Positions 8,489-17,291 of a DNA stretch of 64,000 nucleotides are shown here, in pieces. Source of the stretch: SZUA-521 sp041738285 (GTDB taxonomy: Bacteria; Pseudomonadota; Gammaproteobacteria; Pseudomonadales; Azotimanducaceae); contig JBGSQB010000065.1 in the NCBI GenBank assembly GCA_041738285.1, forward strand, positions 1 to 64,000. The letters run 5' to 3'. The notes beneath the pieces are model-generated. The model was given only the letters and a program-made list of their open reading frames with translations, was not told the origin of the DNA and searched no databases. The position numbers were made by a program, and so were the translations under genes. Numbering within the stretch: the stretch's first letter is position 1; each line of letters starts with the position of its first letter.

Positions 8489-9580
8489 ATGACCACGTTA
8501 CCCACCTCGGTGATCATCACCGATGACACCATGCGTGAAGGTCTGCAGATCGAAAGCGCTGAGATCGCGGTCGACGCCAAACTGCGGTTGCTCGATGCAC
8601 TCGGCGACACCGGTGCAAAAGTCATTTCAATCGGCTCGTTCGCGCACCCGAAGTGGACGCCACAGATGGCCTGCATCGACGAGATTGCCGAGCGGTTCAT
8701 ACCCAAGCCCGGCATCACCTACACAGCAGCCGTGTTCAATCGGAAGGGTTTCGAACGCGCCGATCGCTGGTTCCCGAAGATCAACGTGCGCCAGAAGCGA
8801 TTCGTCACCCATGTCGAACTGTGCGACACCTTTGCGCGCCGCAACTACAACCGATCGCAGGCTCAACAGCTTGCCGCAATGGCCGCTGCGATCGCGGGTG
8901 CCCGCGAAGCCGGCATCGAACACGGCGCCGTGGCCATCGGCAATCCGTTCGGATCGAACTTCGAAGGCCCGTTCTCGCTCACGCAGCGCATGCAACTGCT
9001 CGCCGTGATGATCGATGCCTGGCACCAGGCGGGCTTCGTCGTGAAGCGCTGTTCCTTCCTCGAGGCGATGGGTTGGAACCTGCCGCATCAGGTCAGGGAA
9101 ACGATGCTCGCAATTCGCGAGCGCTGGCCCGAGATCACCGACTTTCACTGTCATCTCCACAATGCCCGCGGCGCGACCATCGCAAGCTACTACGAAGCCC
9201 TGCAACTCGGCGCGCGCGAGTTCGATACCTCGATCGGCGGCATGGGCGGCTGCCCGTACTGCGGCAACGGTCGCGCGGCGGGTCACGTACCGACCGAGGA
9301 CTTCGTCGATCTGTGCCATGAGATGGGGATCGAGACCGGTTACAAGCTCGACAAACTCATCGAGGCAGCAGCCATCGCCGAGGAAGTGGTCGGTCATCCG
9401 CTGTGGGGTCACGTGTCAAAGTCCGGCCCACGCCCGCGCGGTACGGCGCTGTATCCGGCCGACATGCCCTTCGTCGAGACCCTCGAAGAAGCTGCCCACT
9501 TCCGCAAGGGGCCCGCGGTGTATGCCCATCAGCTCTCACCTTGGCGCGAAGGCGACCCACTGCAGGACAAGTCCGCATGA
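8489..9580 (+). CDS. HMG-CoA lyase-like enzyme (DRE-TIM metallolyase)
   Basis: A 363-residue member of the HMG-CoA lyase / 2-isopropylmalate synthase fold. The catalytic start TDDTMREGLQ corresponds to the family RDGxQ motif; FHCHLHNARG carries the metal-binding HxH, and GGMGGCPYCGNGRAAG carries the flexible loop with the catalytic Cys. It is longer than classical HMG-CoA lyases (about 300 residues). ATG 8489 has a strong AGGAGG. Such lyases cleave 3-hydroxy-3-methylglutaryl-CoA in leucine breakdown, or the isohexenyl analogue in citronellol breakdown. Nearby carboxylase, crotonase and AtuA genes make one of these roles plausible. Confidence 0.88.
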   Translation: MTTLPTSVIITDDTMREGLQIESAEIAVDAKLRLLDALGDTGAKVISIGSFAHPKWTPQMACIDEIAERFIPKPGITYTAAVFNRKGFERADRWFPKINVRQKRFVTHVELCDTFARRNYNRSQAQQLAAMAAAIAGAREAGIEHGAVAIGNPFGSNFEGPFSLTQRMQLLAVMIDAWHQAGFVVKRCSFLEAMGWNLPHQVRETMLAIRERWPEITDFHCHLHNARGATIASYYEALQLGAREFDTSIGGMGGCPYCGNGRAAGHVPTEDFVDLCHEMGIETGYKLDKLIEAAAIAEEVVGHPLWGHVSKSGPRPRGTALYPADMPFVETLEEAAHFRKGPAVYAHQLSPWREGDPLQDKSA

Positions 9581-9666
9581 CGGCGACGCAACGTGTGCGC
9601 ATGAGTCCGATACTTGGCGCGCGGGATGTGCTCTTTCGTGGCGTGTTCGGCACGCCGCTCTCCTGA

Positions 9667-11214
9667 TCAGTCGAGCATCGCCTCGATCAATCGCGGGCCC
9701 TTCTCTTTCATCGCGGCGGTGAGCAGCTTGTTGAACTCATCCGCCGTCGTCGCACGCGCCGCCTTGACACCCATGCCTTCGGCGATCTTCACGAAGTCGA
9801 GATCGGGGTTGGAGAGGTCCATCATATCGAGCGCGCGTTTGTTCATCGATTGCGCGCCAACGCGGGCGAGCTCCACCCGCAGAATCTGATACTTGCGGTT
9901 GGCGAGAATGACGGTGCAGATGTCGAGATTCTCCCGCGCCATGGTCCACAACGACTGAATGGTGTACATCGCACCGCCATCGCCGTGCAGACACAGCACC
10001 TTGCGATCTTTACCCGCCACCGCCGCGCCGATTGCAGCGGGCAGGCCATACCCGATCGATCCACCGGTGATCATCAACCAGTCGTGGGGCGCGCTGGTCT
10101 CCGTCATCCCGTAGCTGTGCCCACCACAGGTGCCACCCTCATCGACCACGATGGCGTTGGCCGGTAGCAGTTCCGCCACGGCATGGCCGATGGTTCTCGG
10201 CGTCAGCTCACCAGTGACGAATCCGGGCCGCGCCAGCGCCACCTTGCGCGGTGCGCGTTTGCGCGCACCCACTTCGTCTGCCAGCTGCTGCAGGGCAAGT
10301 TCGGCGTCTTCGGTGAAGTGCGCGAGCGTGTGCAGCGTGCTGCCCGCTGGATAGAACTCACTGGGCTTGCCCGGATAGGCAAAGAACCCGACCGGCCCCT
10401 TGGTGCCGACCAGCACGAACTGGGCGGTGTCCTTGATCTGTTCCATGGCCTGTTCGGCGAAGTAGCCGAGCCGTTCGATACGTGCCCGCCCATCACCGCG
10501 ACTGAGTTTTCTGTTGAGCGTGTCGGCAAAAACGCGTGCGCCGGTCGCCTGTGCAATCTGATCGGCCAGATATACGCATGCTTCCGACAACGCGAGTTTC
10601 GACATCAGGATGATGGTGGGTTTACCGTTGGTGAGGAGCTTCGCCGCCGTCTTGACGGCATCCTCGCTCGCCGTTGGCATCTGCGGCATCGCCTGTCGCC
10701 CAATGGGCGCGCCGGATTGGTTCCACGCACAGTCCGCCGGCACGATGAGCGTTGCGATCCGTCCAGGCTTCACATTTGCCGCCTGCACCGCATCCGCCGC
10801 GTCGCGCGGCAGACTTTCGGCACTGGGTGACGTGCGAACCCAGTGCGAGACAGGCTTGGCGAGCCCAATGACATCCGAGTTGAGCGGCGCATCGTACTGC
10901 TTGTGGTAGGTCGCATGATCGCCCACCAGATTGATCATCGGCGAACTCGCCTTCAGCGCGTTGTGAATGTTGGCGGATGCGTTGGACAAACCCGGTCCGA
11001 GGTGGAACAGCGTAGCCGCCGGCTTGTCCGCGATGCGGCCATAGCCGTCCGCGGCACCCGAGCACACGCCTTCGAACAGACACAGGATCGAGCGCATGCG
11101 GTCGGTGGCACCCATGGCCGCGACCATGTGCATTTCCGACGTACCGGGGTTCGTGAAACAGACGTCGACGCCATTGTTCGTCAGCGTCTCGAGCATGCTT
11201 TCTGCACCGTTCAT
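9667..11214 (-). CDS. Thiamine-diphosphate-dependent enzyme (acetolactate synthase large subunit-like)
   Basis: A 515-residue member of the IlvB/benzoylformate decarboxylase superfamily. The N-terminal Pyr domain has the activating Glu in FTNPGTSEMH, the middle domain is nucleotide-binding-like, and the C-terminal PP domain has the ThDP/Mg motif starting GDGGAMYTIQSLW and ending about 28 residues later in ILANRKY. The ATG at 11214 starts the family-typical MNGAESMLETL. Absence of an IlvN partner and of FAD-site certainty argues against a biosynthetic acetolactate synthase; a 2-oxoacid decarboxylase or carboligase is equally possible. It follows the PhyH gene by 35 nt on the same strand. Confidence 0.87.
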   Translation of the reverse strand: MNGAESMLETLTNNGVDVCFTNPGTSEMHMVAAMGATDRMRSILCLFEGVCSGAADGYGRIADKPAATLFHLGPGLSNASANIHNALKASSPMINLVGDHATYHKQYDAPLNSDVIGLAKPVSHWVRTSPSAESLPRDAADAVQAANVKPGRIATLIVPADCAWNQSGAPIGRQAMPQMPTASEDAVKTAAKLLTNGKPTIILMSKLALSEACVYLADQIAQATGARVFADTLNRKLSRGDGRARIERLGYFAEQAMEQIKDTAQFVLVGTKGPVGFFAYPGKPSEFYPAGSTLHTLAHFTEDAELALQQLADEVGARKRAPRKVALARPGFVTGELTPRTIGHAVAELLPANAIVVDEGGTCGGHSYGMTETSAPHDWLMITGGSIGYGLPAAIGAAVAGKDRKVLCLHGDGGAMYTIQSLWTMARENLDICTVILANRKYQILRVELARVGAQSMNKRALDMMDLSNPDLDFVKIAEGMGVKAARATTADEFNKLLTAAMKEKGPRLIEAMLD

Positions 11215-11249
11215 GGCGAGTATTTCTCGTAAGTAGTTTGAGTTGAAAG

Positions 11250-12158
11250 CTAATCGATCGCGGCCCGATAGGGGCCGAGATCCCAGTGGGGGTAGCGCGC
11301 CTGCGCGCGAGCAAGCGTGACCTTGCTCCAGAACGGATGTCCCGGCGGATGCACGCCGAAGCATGCCAGTTGTTCCGGCGTTGCGTGCTCGAAGATGTGA
11401 TGCCAGGGCTTGGTGTGATGAAACGGCCAGGCGTGATAGCCAATGGTGTCGTCGCGTGCATTCTTGAAGCAGGACATCACTGCATAGCGATGGCCGCGCG
11501 GCACGGTCATGTTGGTGCCGCGGTGAAACACGTCGATGCCATACGGAAAGATGCTACCCGCGGGTGCGGCACTCGATCGCTCGTGCGCCTGTAGTTGGCG
11601 CTGAAGATCGGCATCGCCGGTCAACGTCGCTTCCGGTCCCGCGAACCGCTCGCTTTCGCTACGCGGCACGTAATGCATCGGGCCATGTCCTTCGCTGACA
11701 TCGCTGAAGTAGCACAGGATCGTCACCGAGTTGAAGCGCGCATCCTCGGACGGCGCAGTCAGCGTGTGGTTGACGAAGTCACAGTGAAACGGCTGATCGT
11801 AGTCGGCATCGCCCGTGAACTTGGCCCATGCCTGGCATTGGTAGAGATGAACCTGATCGGCGGCCAGCGCCGCACGGGCAAACTCGATCAGTGCCGGGTG
11901 AACGCCAATCAGGTTGAGTGCAGGCGAGCACTCAAACGGGATTGCCTCGAAGGTACTGAACTGGGCAGGGTTGAACTTGCCGATCTCGCCGGCCTTTTTC
12001 TTCACCAGCGGCGCATCCGCGCCTTCGCTGCGCCCGAACACCAGTTCGAAATCCGCGCGCACGGCGGCTACTTCATCAGGGCCGAAGAAGCGTTCGATCA
12101 GTACACCACCATGGCGGCGCCAGGCATCGACGTGATCGGCTGTGAATCGAGCGTTCAT
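11250..12158 (-). CDS. Phytanoyl-CoA dioxygenase (PhyH) family protein
   Basis: A 302-residue Fe(II)/2-oxoglutarate-dependent oxygenase. The iron facial triad is visible as H125 and D127 in FHCDFVNHTL and H212 in GIDVFHRGTN; R224 or nearby in the following PRGHRYAV would bind 2-oxoglutarate. N-terminal FTADHVDAWRRHGGVLIERF fits the family. The start codon overlaps the stop of the upstream esterase gene (ATGA at 12155-12158), so the genes are translationally coupled. Substrate unknown. Confidence 0.88.
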   Translation of the reverse strand: MNARFTADHVDAWRRHGGVLIERFFGPDEVAAVRADFELVFGRSEGADAPLVKKKAGEIGKFNPAQFSTFEAIPFECSPALNLIGVHPALIEFARAALAADQVHLYQCQAWAKFTGDADYDQPFHCDFVNHTLTAPSEDARFNSVTILCYFSDVSEGHGPMHYVPRSESERFAGPEATLTGDADLQRQLQAHERSSAAPAGSIFPYGIDVFHRGTNMTVPRGHRYAVMSCFKNARDDTIGYHAWPFHHTKPWHHIFEHATPEQLACFGVHPPGHPFWSKVTLARAQARYPHWDLGPYRAAID

Positions 12159-13099
12159 TGAGCCTTGCGCCAGAGCCAACGCAGGCTCTCCGCGAAGATG
12201 GCACCACCATGGCGCAGGCTGTGGCCGCCTTGGCCGAATTCGAAGCGATGATCGTAGCCCGCATAGGCGAGCGCATTGGCCATCGTCTGATTCGCCAGCG
12301 GCCAGTCGCCGTACAACGTTTGCGCATCGTTCGCCCCGCTCTGGAGAAATACGCGAATGGGTTTGCGCGGCGTCGCACGGATCAGATACGGATAGTTGTG
12401 GCCACCGTGAATGTTCGTGAACGAGCCGCAATGGCTCAGCACCCGGCGGAAATGTTCAGGATGCTGCCACGCCACAGTGAACGCACAGATGCCGCCGCTG
12501 CTGATGCCACAAACGCTGCGTCGATCCGGATCGTCGGTGATCGTAATACCGTGTTCGCGCACCACGAACGGCAACACCTCATCAATCAGGAAGCGGCCGT
12601 AGTCGGGCGTGAGGCTGTCGTATTCATGGCTGCGCTGCCGCATCGCGATTGCGCGTTGCTCCGGATCTTCCGCCGCACCGCCGTTCGCAGGACGGCCTGG
12701 ATTGACGAACACAGCAACAGTCGGTTCGATCTCGCCACGGGCGAGCAAGGTATCGAGCACAAGTGGTGCGCGCACGGGTCCACGCGAACTGGCGTACCCG
12801 AATCCGTCGTTGAAGACGATCAGCGACGCCGGATGACGCGCGTCGAGGTTGGGCGGCAGGTACACGAAGATGTCACGCAGCATGTTGGCGAACACACGCG
12901 ACCCATTCCAATCGGCGTGCTTGGTCACCACGCCGGCGGGTACGTCTGCCGCCGGCATCGATTCCGGGCATGGATGGTAGGGCGCATCACCGGCATGGTT
13001 GAGCGACGCCAGAATGTCGCTGTTCGAGCGGCCGTTGACTTCCACGGGCGGCGGTTGGTCGAGCCCGAGCGCGACGTAGGTGGTCGCTTTCATTGCCAC
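12155..13099 (-). CDS. Putative esterase, enterochelin esterase/Fes-like alpha/beta hydrolase
   Basis: A 314-residue protein of the esterase D/Fes group. The nucleophile elbow is CGISSGG, the acid is probably in SGANDAQ and the His is in GQGGHSLRHG near the C-terminus. The segment FVYLPPNLDARHPASLIVFNDG is typical of the family. No signal peptide is seen. It sits between an acyl-CoA dehydrogenase (6 nt upstream) and a PhyH oxygenase (4-nt overlap downstream), so it is part of the 14.3-9.7 kb minus-strand operon. Could hydrolyse an ester released during substrate breakdown; this is inference. Confidence 0.85.
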   Translation of the reverse strand: MAMKATTYVALGLDQPPPVEVNGRSNSDILASLNHAGDAPYHPCPESMPAADVPAGVVTKHADWNGSRVFANMLRDIFVYLPPNLDARHPASLIVFNDGFGYASSRGPVRAPLVLDTLLARGEIEPTVAVFVNPGRPANGGAAEDPEQRAIAMRQRSHEYDSLTPDYGRFLIDEVLPFVVREHGITITDDPDRRSVCGISSGGICAFTVAWQHPEHFRRVLSHCGSFTNIHGGHNYPYLIRATPRKPIRVFLQSGANDAQTLYGDWPLANQTMANALAYAGYDHRFEFGQGGHSLRHGGAIFAESLRWLWRKAQ

Positions 13100-13105
13100 A
13101 AGCGA

Positions 13106-14284
13106 TCAGTCCGGCAACGCAAGGACGCGCTTGGCGAGGATGTTCAACTGAACCTCCGACGTGCCGCCCTCGATGCTGTTGGCCTTGGAGCGCAGCCAGG
13201 CGCGTGTGGTGTCGACTTCCTGCGGCTTGAACGGTCGCCCTTCCCAGCCGAGTGCCTGCGTCCCCATCACATCCATCAGCAACTCGTAGCGACGTTTGTT
13301 CTGCTCGGTGCCGTAGTACTTGAACATCGACGATGCAGCGCCGGGCGCGTTGCCGGTGGCCGACTCCTCCATGGTACGTCGCATGGTGAGCGCGAAACTG
13401 CGATCGTTCATTCGATGCTCGAGCACGCGCCGCCGGATCGTCTCGTCAGCGATGCGACCACGCCGCACACCGATGTAGCGTTTGGCGATGTCTTCCATTG
13501 ATTCAGTGCGCTGAGTGCCGCCGCCGATGCCGCCGATGGATGTCCGTTCGTGCTGCAGGAGCCGCTTGGCGACGGTCCATCCCTTGTTCACTTCACTGAC
13601 GACGTTCTTCTTCAGCGCCCGCGCATTGTCGAAGAACGTTTCGCAGAATGGCGACATGCCGCTGATCAGACGGATGGGTTTCACCGTGACGCCGGGCTGA
13701 TCCATGTCGAACAGAATGAAGGTGATGCCTTCGTGTTTGGGCGCATCGAAGTCGGTGCGCACGAGGCAGAAGATCCAATCCGCGTTGTCGGCACCGGATG
13801 TCCACACCTTCTGGCCGGTGATCAGGTACTCATCACCATGGTCCACCGCCCTGGTGCGCAGGCTGGCCAGATCCGAGCCGGCATTCGGCTCGCTGTATCC
13901 CTGACACCACCAGATGTCGCCGCGGGCGATCTTCGGCAGGTGCTCGCGCTTCTGGTCTTCGGTGCCGAAGTCGAGCAGCGCAGGACCGATCATGCTGACG
14001 CCCATGCCGAGCAAAGCAGGCCGGGCATTGATGCGCCGCAGTTCTTCCTGCAATACCTGCTGCTCCTCACGGGAAAGGCCGGCACCGCCATAGGCCTTCG
14101 GCCACGCCGGCACCGTAAAGCCCCGTTCAGCCATGGCATCGAGCCAGCGCTTGGACTCCGGATTCTTCCACCGCGCCCGGCGACCGCCGCCGGGATACTC
14201 ATCCGCTGGCATCGGCGTGCGGATACTGGGCGGACAATTCGCCTCGAGCCAGGTGCGGGTTTCGGTTCGGAAACGCTCGGTCAT
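13106..14284 (-). CDS. Acyl-CoA dehydrogenase
   Basis: A 392-residue flavoenzyme that introduces a 2,3-double bond in acyl-CoA. Family blocks are clear: VPAWPKAYGGAGLS, WCQGYSEPNAGSDLASLRTR (FAD/substrate region), ITGQKVWTSGADNADWIF and the C-terminal NSIEGGTSEVQLNILAKRVL. ATG 14284 is preferred because a GAGG lies about nine bases upstream; ATG 14299 lacks one. It opens the operon with the esterase, PhyH and TPP enzyme genes. A close paralogue lies at 42026-43210, suggesting both act on a bulky or branched acid rather than general fatty acids (inference). Confidence 0.93.
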   Translation of the reverse strand: MTERFRTETRTWLEANCPPSIRTPMPADEYPGGGRRARWKNPESKRWLDAMAERGFTVPAWPKAYGGAGLSREEQQVLQEELRRINARPALLGMGVSMIGPALLDFGTEDQKREHLPKIARGDIWWCQGYSEPNAGSDLASLRTRAVDHGDEYLITGQKVWTSGADNADWIFCLVRTDFDAPKHEGITFILFDMDQPGVTVKPIRLISGMSPFCETFFDNARALKKNVVSEVNKGWTVAKRLLQHERTSIGGIGGGTQRTESMEDIAKRYIGVRRGRIADETIRRRVLEHRMNDRSFALTMRRTMEESATGNAPGAASSMFKYYGTEQNKRRYELLMDVMGTQALGWEGRPFKPQEVDTTRAWLRSKANSIEGGTSEVQLNILAKRVLALPD

Positions 14285-14352
14285 GGCTTCGGTCCTCATC
14301 GATCAGATCGCGGGTGGTAGTTGGGCGATAGTAGCGTCAAAACGGCGCGCGA

Positions 14353-14366
14353 CGGCACCGGTGCCG
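14353..14366. promoter_or_regulatory. Perfect 14-bp palindrome upstream of XRE gene
   Basis: CGGCACCGGTGCCG is a perfect palindrome in the gap between the divergent acyl-CoA dehydrogenase and XRE genes. It may bind a dimeric regulator of either gene. Only one copy was seen. Confidence 0.4.
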
Positions 14367-14384
14367 ACTCGAAAACTTGTCCAA

Positions 14385-14406
14385 ATGGTATCCAATCAGA
14401 TACCAT
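14385..14406 (+). promoter_or_regulatory. Inverted-repeat operator overlapping the XRE start
   Basis: ATGGTATC and GATACCAT form a perfect 8-bp inverted repeat around a 6-base spacer. The right arm reaches the putative ATG at 14405, so binding of the XRE protein here would block its own expression. This is the usual autoregulation layout of toxin-antitoxin modules (inference). Confidence 0.6.
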
Positions 14407-14785
14407 GGCCGCCATGAACAGCCGCCCCCGATCTGAGCACGAAACACGGTTGCGCGCGCAGCTGGGGCGGCTCCTGGACCGCGCATGGCTCCATTCGGGT
14501 CTGTCGCTACGGGAGATCGCGCGCCGGGCGGGCACCTCCCACGCGACGCTGTCTGCTTATCGCAGCGGCCGCAAGATGCCCTCCTTCGTCACCGTCATGC
14601 GCATTCTCGACGCCTGTGATCTGGCGGGAGACGTCGAGTTGTCGCCGCGCGTCCGCGCCCGCAACGGCATTGACCGGGGCGAGGAACTCGAAGCGGTGCT
14701 GCGACTGGCGGCGGCATTTCCAGCACGGCCGGCCAGGGCGCTGCGCTTTCCGAAGTTCGGGCCTGCCAAACGTACCGCCGCATGA
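14405..14785 (+). CDS. XRE-family helix-turn-helix regulator (putative antitoxin)
   Basis: About 126 residues. The HTH covers residues 33-56 (LSLREIARRAGTSHATLSAY), a textbook lambda-repressor type domain; the C-terminal half is basic and Ala/Arg-rich without a known domain. The ATG at 14405 or 14414 may be used; neither has a good ribosome site, and a leaderless message is possible. The stop overlaps the next gene's start by ATGA (14782-14785), so translation is coupled to the nucleotidyltransferase. An inverted repeat overlaps its start. Role as an autoregulatory antitoxin is inferred from this layout. Confidence 0.8.
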   Translation: MAAMNSRPRSEHETRLRAQLGRLLDRAWLHSGLSLREIARRAGTSHATLSAYRSGRKMPSFVTVMRILDACDLAGDVELSPRVRARNGIDRGEELEAVLRLAAAFPARPARALRFPKFGPAKRTAA

Positions 14786-15321
14786 TCGAGCTGCCGGAGA
14801 AAATCGTCGCGTTGCATCAGGCCCTGCAGGCGGCCACGCTGCCCCACGCCTTCGGCGGCGCATTGGCCCTCGCCTGGTGCACGGGCCAGGCGCGCGGCAC
14901 GATCGACATCGACATCAACGTATTCACGCCGGTCGAGCGAACCGCAGCGGTGTTCGCGGCCTTGCCCAATGGCGTGAAGCGCGGCAGCAAGGACGCCGCG
15001 GCAGCGATGCGCGACGGCCAGGTGAGACTCTGGTGGGACCGAACCCCGATTGATCTGTTTCTCAATACCACCCCCTTCCATGAGGGCGTCGCCGAGCGCA
15101 CGCGCTGGGAGAGGTTTCTGGGCCAGCAGATTCCGTTCCTGTCGTGTCACGACATTGCTGTGTTCAAGGCTTTCTTCAATCGCACCAAAGACTGGGCCGA
15201 CCTCGAAGAAATGTGGGCGGCTCAAACACTCGATATCAGCAAGGTCACCGCGGTACTGATCGAGTACGTCGGCGTCGACGACGAACGCATCACGCGGCTG
15301 CACACCATCGCCGAGAAATAG
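14782..15321 (+). CDS. Nucleotidyltransferase-fold protein (AbiEii/MNT-like, putative toxin)
   Basis: A 179-residue protein with the minimal nucleotidyltransferase core: GG at residues 25-26 (AFGGALALAW), catalytic D42xD44 in GTIDIDINVF and a third Asp, D91, in TPIDLFLNTTP. The C-terminal part (LSCHDIAVFKAFFNRTKDWADLEEM) matches the helical segment of the DUF1814/AbiEii-like group. Such enzymes nucleotidylate tRNA or proteins in type IV-like toxin-antitoxin and abortive-infection systems. It is coupled to the XRE gene. The TAG stop (15319-15321) is the first part of a dispersed palindromic repeat, so the element may have replaced the original gene end. Confidence 0.8.
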   Translation: MIELPEKIVALHQALQAATLPHAFGGALALAWCTGQARGTIDIDINVFTPVERTAAVFAALPNGVKRGSKDAAAAMRDGQVRLWWDRTPIDLFLNTTPFHEGVAERTRWERFLGQQIPFLSCHDIAVFKAFFNRTKDWADLEEMWAAQTLDISKVTAVLIEYVGVDDERITRLHTIAEK

Positions 15322-15415
15322 GGGACAGTTGACCTATTTCGAAGGCAGGCATGCTGGCCATCTGAGTCCGATCCCGAAATAGGTCAACTGTCCCCTATTT
15401 CCTGTCCCCTATCTC
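15316..15415. repeat. Dispersed palindromic repeat, copy 1 (REPIN/MITE-like)
   Basis: A perfect 26-bp inverted repeat: left arm 15316-15341, right arm 15375-15400, spacer 33 bases. The arm core is GGGGACAGTTGACCTATTTC. The right side is followed by a second short CTGTCCCCTAT (15403-15413). The same arm occurs near 29.5 and 43.2 kb. The left end starts in the last codons of the nucleotidyltransferase gene and supplies its stop. The layout resembles REP/REPIN elements mobilised by RAYT (Y1 transposase-like) enzymes; none is encoded here. Confidence 0.85.
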
Positions 15416-15421
15416 TTCCGT

Positions 15422-16453
15422 TCAACCCGCCCGGGCGAAGTCCGCGATGCTCACCGCCGTATCACGGCTCACGTCCGGACAGGCGATCGGAAAGATCTCG
15501 GTGCCGTGGATGGTGCCCATCACCTGGCGGCAGCGCGTTTTGACACCGGCACGTAGCAGCAGGCGATAGAAGTTCACGCCTTCGTCGCGCAGCGGGTCGC
15601 ATTCGTTGACGCTGATGATCGTCGGGGCGAATCCCTTGACGTCGGCCTCGGTCGCGAACCCCGGCCACGCCAATGGGTTACCCGCTTCCAGTTCCTCGAT
15701 GCCGTAGGCCATCGCCCCGCGATTGTTATGCAGCTCGAGCAGGATGCCGTTGTTCTCGGTGGATGACGGATTTTCCGGCAGCGGCCAGCGACCCGCGATG
15801 TAAGGGCACAGTGCGTACAGGCCACTGACCAGGTTCATCGCCCCTTCGCGATTGAGCCGCAGTCCGGTGGCAAGCGTCAGATTGCCACCGCCGCTCTCGC
15901 CGGCAATGATGATTCGCTTTGGGTCGACACCGAGTTTGCTGGCGTGTTCCGATACCCACTTCACGCCCGCCACGCAGTCATTCAGCCCCGCCGGATACGG
16001 CAGCACCTCGGGCGCCGACGACGGCGTCAGCGCGTTGCGAAAATCCACCATCGCCACCGCCACACCTTGGGCCGCAATGATCCGTGCCCAGGCGCGATAG
16101 TTGCCCATGTAGCACGACATCGACTGCATGCCACCGCCGTGAATGTAATACACACACGGCAGCCGCTCATTGCCGTCCGGGCGGACGAAGCGGATCTTCA
16201 CCGAGTTGCCGTCCGGCGCGGACACGAAGGCGTGTTCGGAAACCGTGAGCCCGGCAGAAGGGGCGATGGTCTCGTTGTCACACATGTCCAGAAACGCTTC
16301 CAGCCCCGTGCGTGCTGCAATCGACTCTTCCGTGTTCACTTCGGCGAGCAGCGCTTCGCGGCTGGCGACACTGCCTCCACCGCCCAGATCCATCGCGCCA
16401 AAGATGGCCTTGATGCGCGGGTCGATTCGCGGGTCTTCGACAATCTTGTTCAT
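15422..16453 (-). CDS. Alpha/beta hydrolase, hormone-sensitive-lipase (acetyl esterase) family
   Basis: A 343-residue esterase with the HSL oxyanion motif IHGGG and the nucleophile elbow GESGGG. The triad acid is in NECDPLRDEG and the His is in MGTIHGTEIF near the C-terminus. ATG 16453 has GGAGG at the correct distance; upstream in-frame sequence is not needed. It lies 22 nt after the SDR gene on the same strand and probably belongs to the same operon (SDR, AtuA-like, crotonase). It may release the alcohol or acid substrate from an ester (inference). Confidence 0.88.
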   Translation of the reverse strand: MNKIVEDPRIDPRIKAIFGAMDLGGGGSVASREALLAEVNTEESIAARTGLEAFLDMCDNETIAPSAGLTVSEHAFVSAPDGNSVKIRFVRPDGNERLPCVYYIHGGGMQSMSCYMGNYRAWARIIAAQGVAVAMVDFRNALTPSSAPEVLPYPAGLNDCVAGVKWVSEHASKLGVDPKRIIIAGESGGGNLTLATGLRLNREGAMNLVSGLYALCPYIAGRWPLPENPSSTENNGILLELHNNRGAMAYGIEELEAGNPLAWPGFATEADVKGFAPTIISVNECDPLRDEGVNFYRLLLRAGVKTRCRQVMGTIHGTEIFPIACPDVSRDTAVSIADFARAG

Positions 16454-16475
16454 TTGCAGTCCTCCATGTAATTGT

Positions 16476-17282
16476 TCAAACGATGACCGAGCCGCCGTCG
16501 CAGGTGATGACTTCGCCGACGGTATACGCGCTTGCGCGTGAACACAGGAAGATCGCAAGACCCGCGATGTCTTCCGCCGTCCCGACACGGCCACGCGGGT
16601 TACCGCGACCCACCGCGCCCCAATCGGTCTTATCGACGTCACCGCGCCCGCCCACACCCGTGCTCAACATGTAGGTCGGGAACGGCCCCGGTGCGATGGC
16701 GTTGACGATGATGTTTTTCTTGACCAGGTGGGCAGCAAGAACGCGCGTCAAGTGATGAACCGCCGCCTTCGAAGGGCCGTAGGAGAAGTTCTCGAAGATT
16801 GGATTTTTGATCCCGTCGATCGAACCGACGTTGATGATGCGAGCGGGATCCTCAGCGGTACCTGCACGACGCAGCAGCGGCAGCAACTTCTGTGTGAGGA
16901 AAAACACACCCTTCACGTTCGTATCCATCACCTTGTCCCAGCCCATCTCCGGGAACTCGTCGATCGGTGCGCCCCAAGAGACTCCCGCGTTGTTGACGAG
17001 AATGTCGAGCTTCTGTTCGCGTCGGGCGACTTCCGCCGCGACCGCTTCGATGCCCGCCATCTCCGCCAGATTGCCCGGAATGGAAATGCACTCGCCACTG
17101 TATTCCGCCGACAAACGCGCGGCCGTGGCGTCGCACGCTTCCGCTTTTCGGGCACTGATGTAGACGCGCGCGCCGCTGGCAAGGAAACCGGCCGCGATCA
17201 TCTCGCCAATGCCGCGCGAGCCCCCCGTCACGAGTGCGACCTTGCCTTTGATGGAAAACAGATTCTGGAAGCTTGGCTTCAT
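16476..17282 (-). CDS. SDR family oxidoreductase (RhlG/FabG-like)
   Basis: A classical short-chain dehydrogenase of 268 residues: cofactor motif TGGSRGIG, NNAG in DILVNNAGVSW, catalytic Ser in NVGSIDG and Y-x3-K in FSYGPSKAAV, ending with the dimer-forming ITCDGG. The sequence is close in style to RhlG-type 3-oxoacyl reductases. It is 9 nt from the AtuA-family gene. In acyclic terpene (atu) clusters SDRs such as AtuB and AtuG occupy the same position, so oxidation of a hydroxy-acyl or terpenol intermediate is plausible. Confidence 0.9.
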   Translation of the reverse strand: MKPSFQNLFSIKGKVALVTGGSRGIGEMIAAGFLASGARVYISARKAEACDATAARLSAEYSGECISIPGNLAEMAGIEAVAAEVARREQKLDILVNNAGVSWGAPIDEFPEMGWDKVMDTNVKGVFFLTQKLLPLLRRAGTAEDPARIINVGSIDGIKNPIFENFSYGPSKAAVHHLTRVLAAHLVKKNIIVNAIAPGPFPTYMLSTGVGGRGDVDKTDWGAVGRGNPRGRVGTAEDIAGLAIFLCSRASAYTVGEVITCDGGSVIV

Positions 17283-17291
17283 CGATGACCT

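Noticed and set aside
9577..9666. 29-codon ORF overlapping the HMG-CoA lyase-like stop (ATGA)
   Set aside because: Only the overlap supports it; no ribosome site or recognisable sequence.
12158..13501. 447-codon plus-strand open frame
   Set aside because: It lies opposite the esterase and acyl-CoA dehydrogenase genes and its translation shows no recognisable protein.
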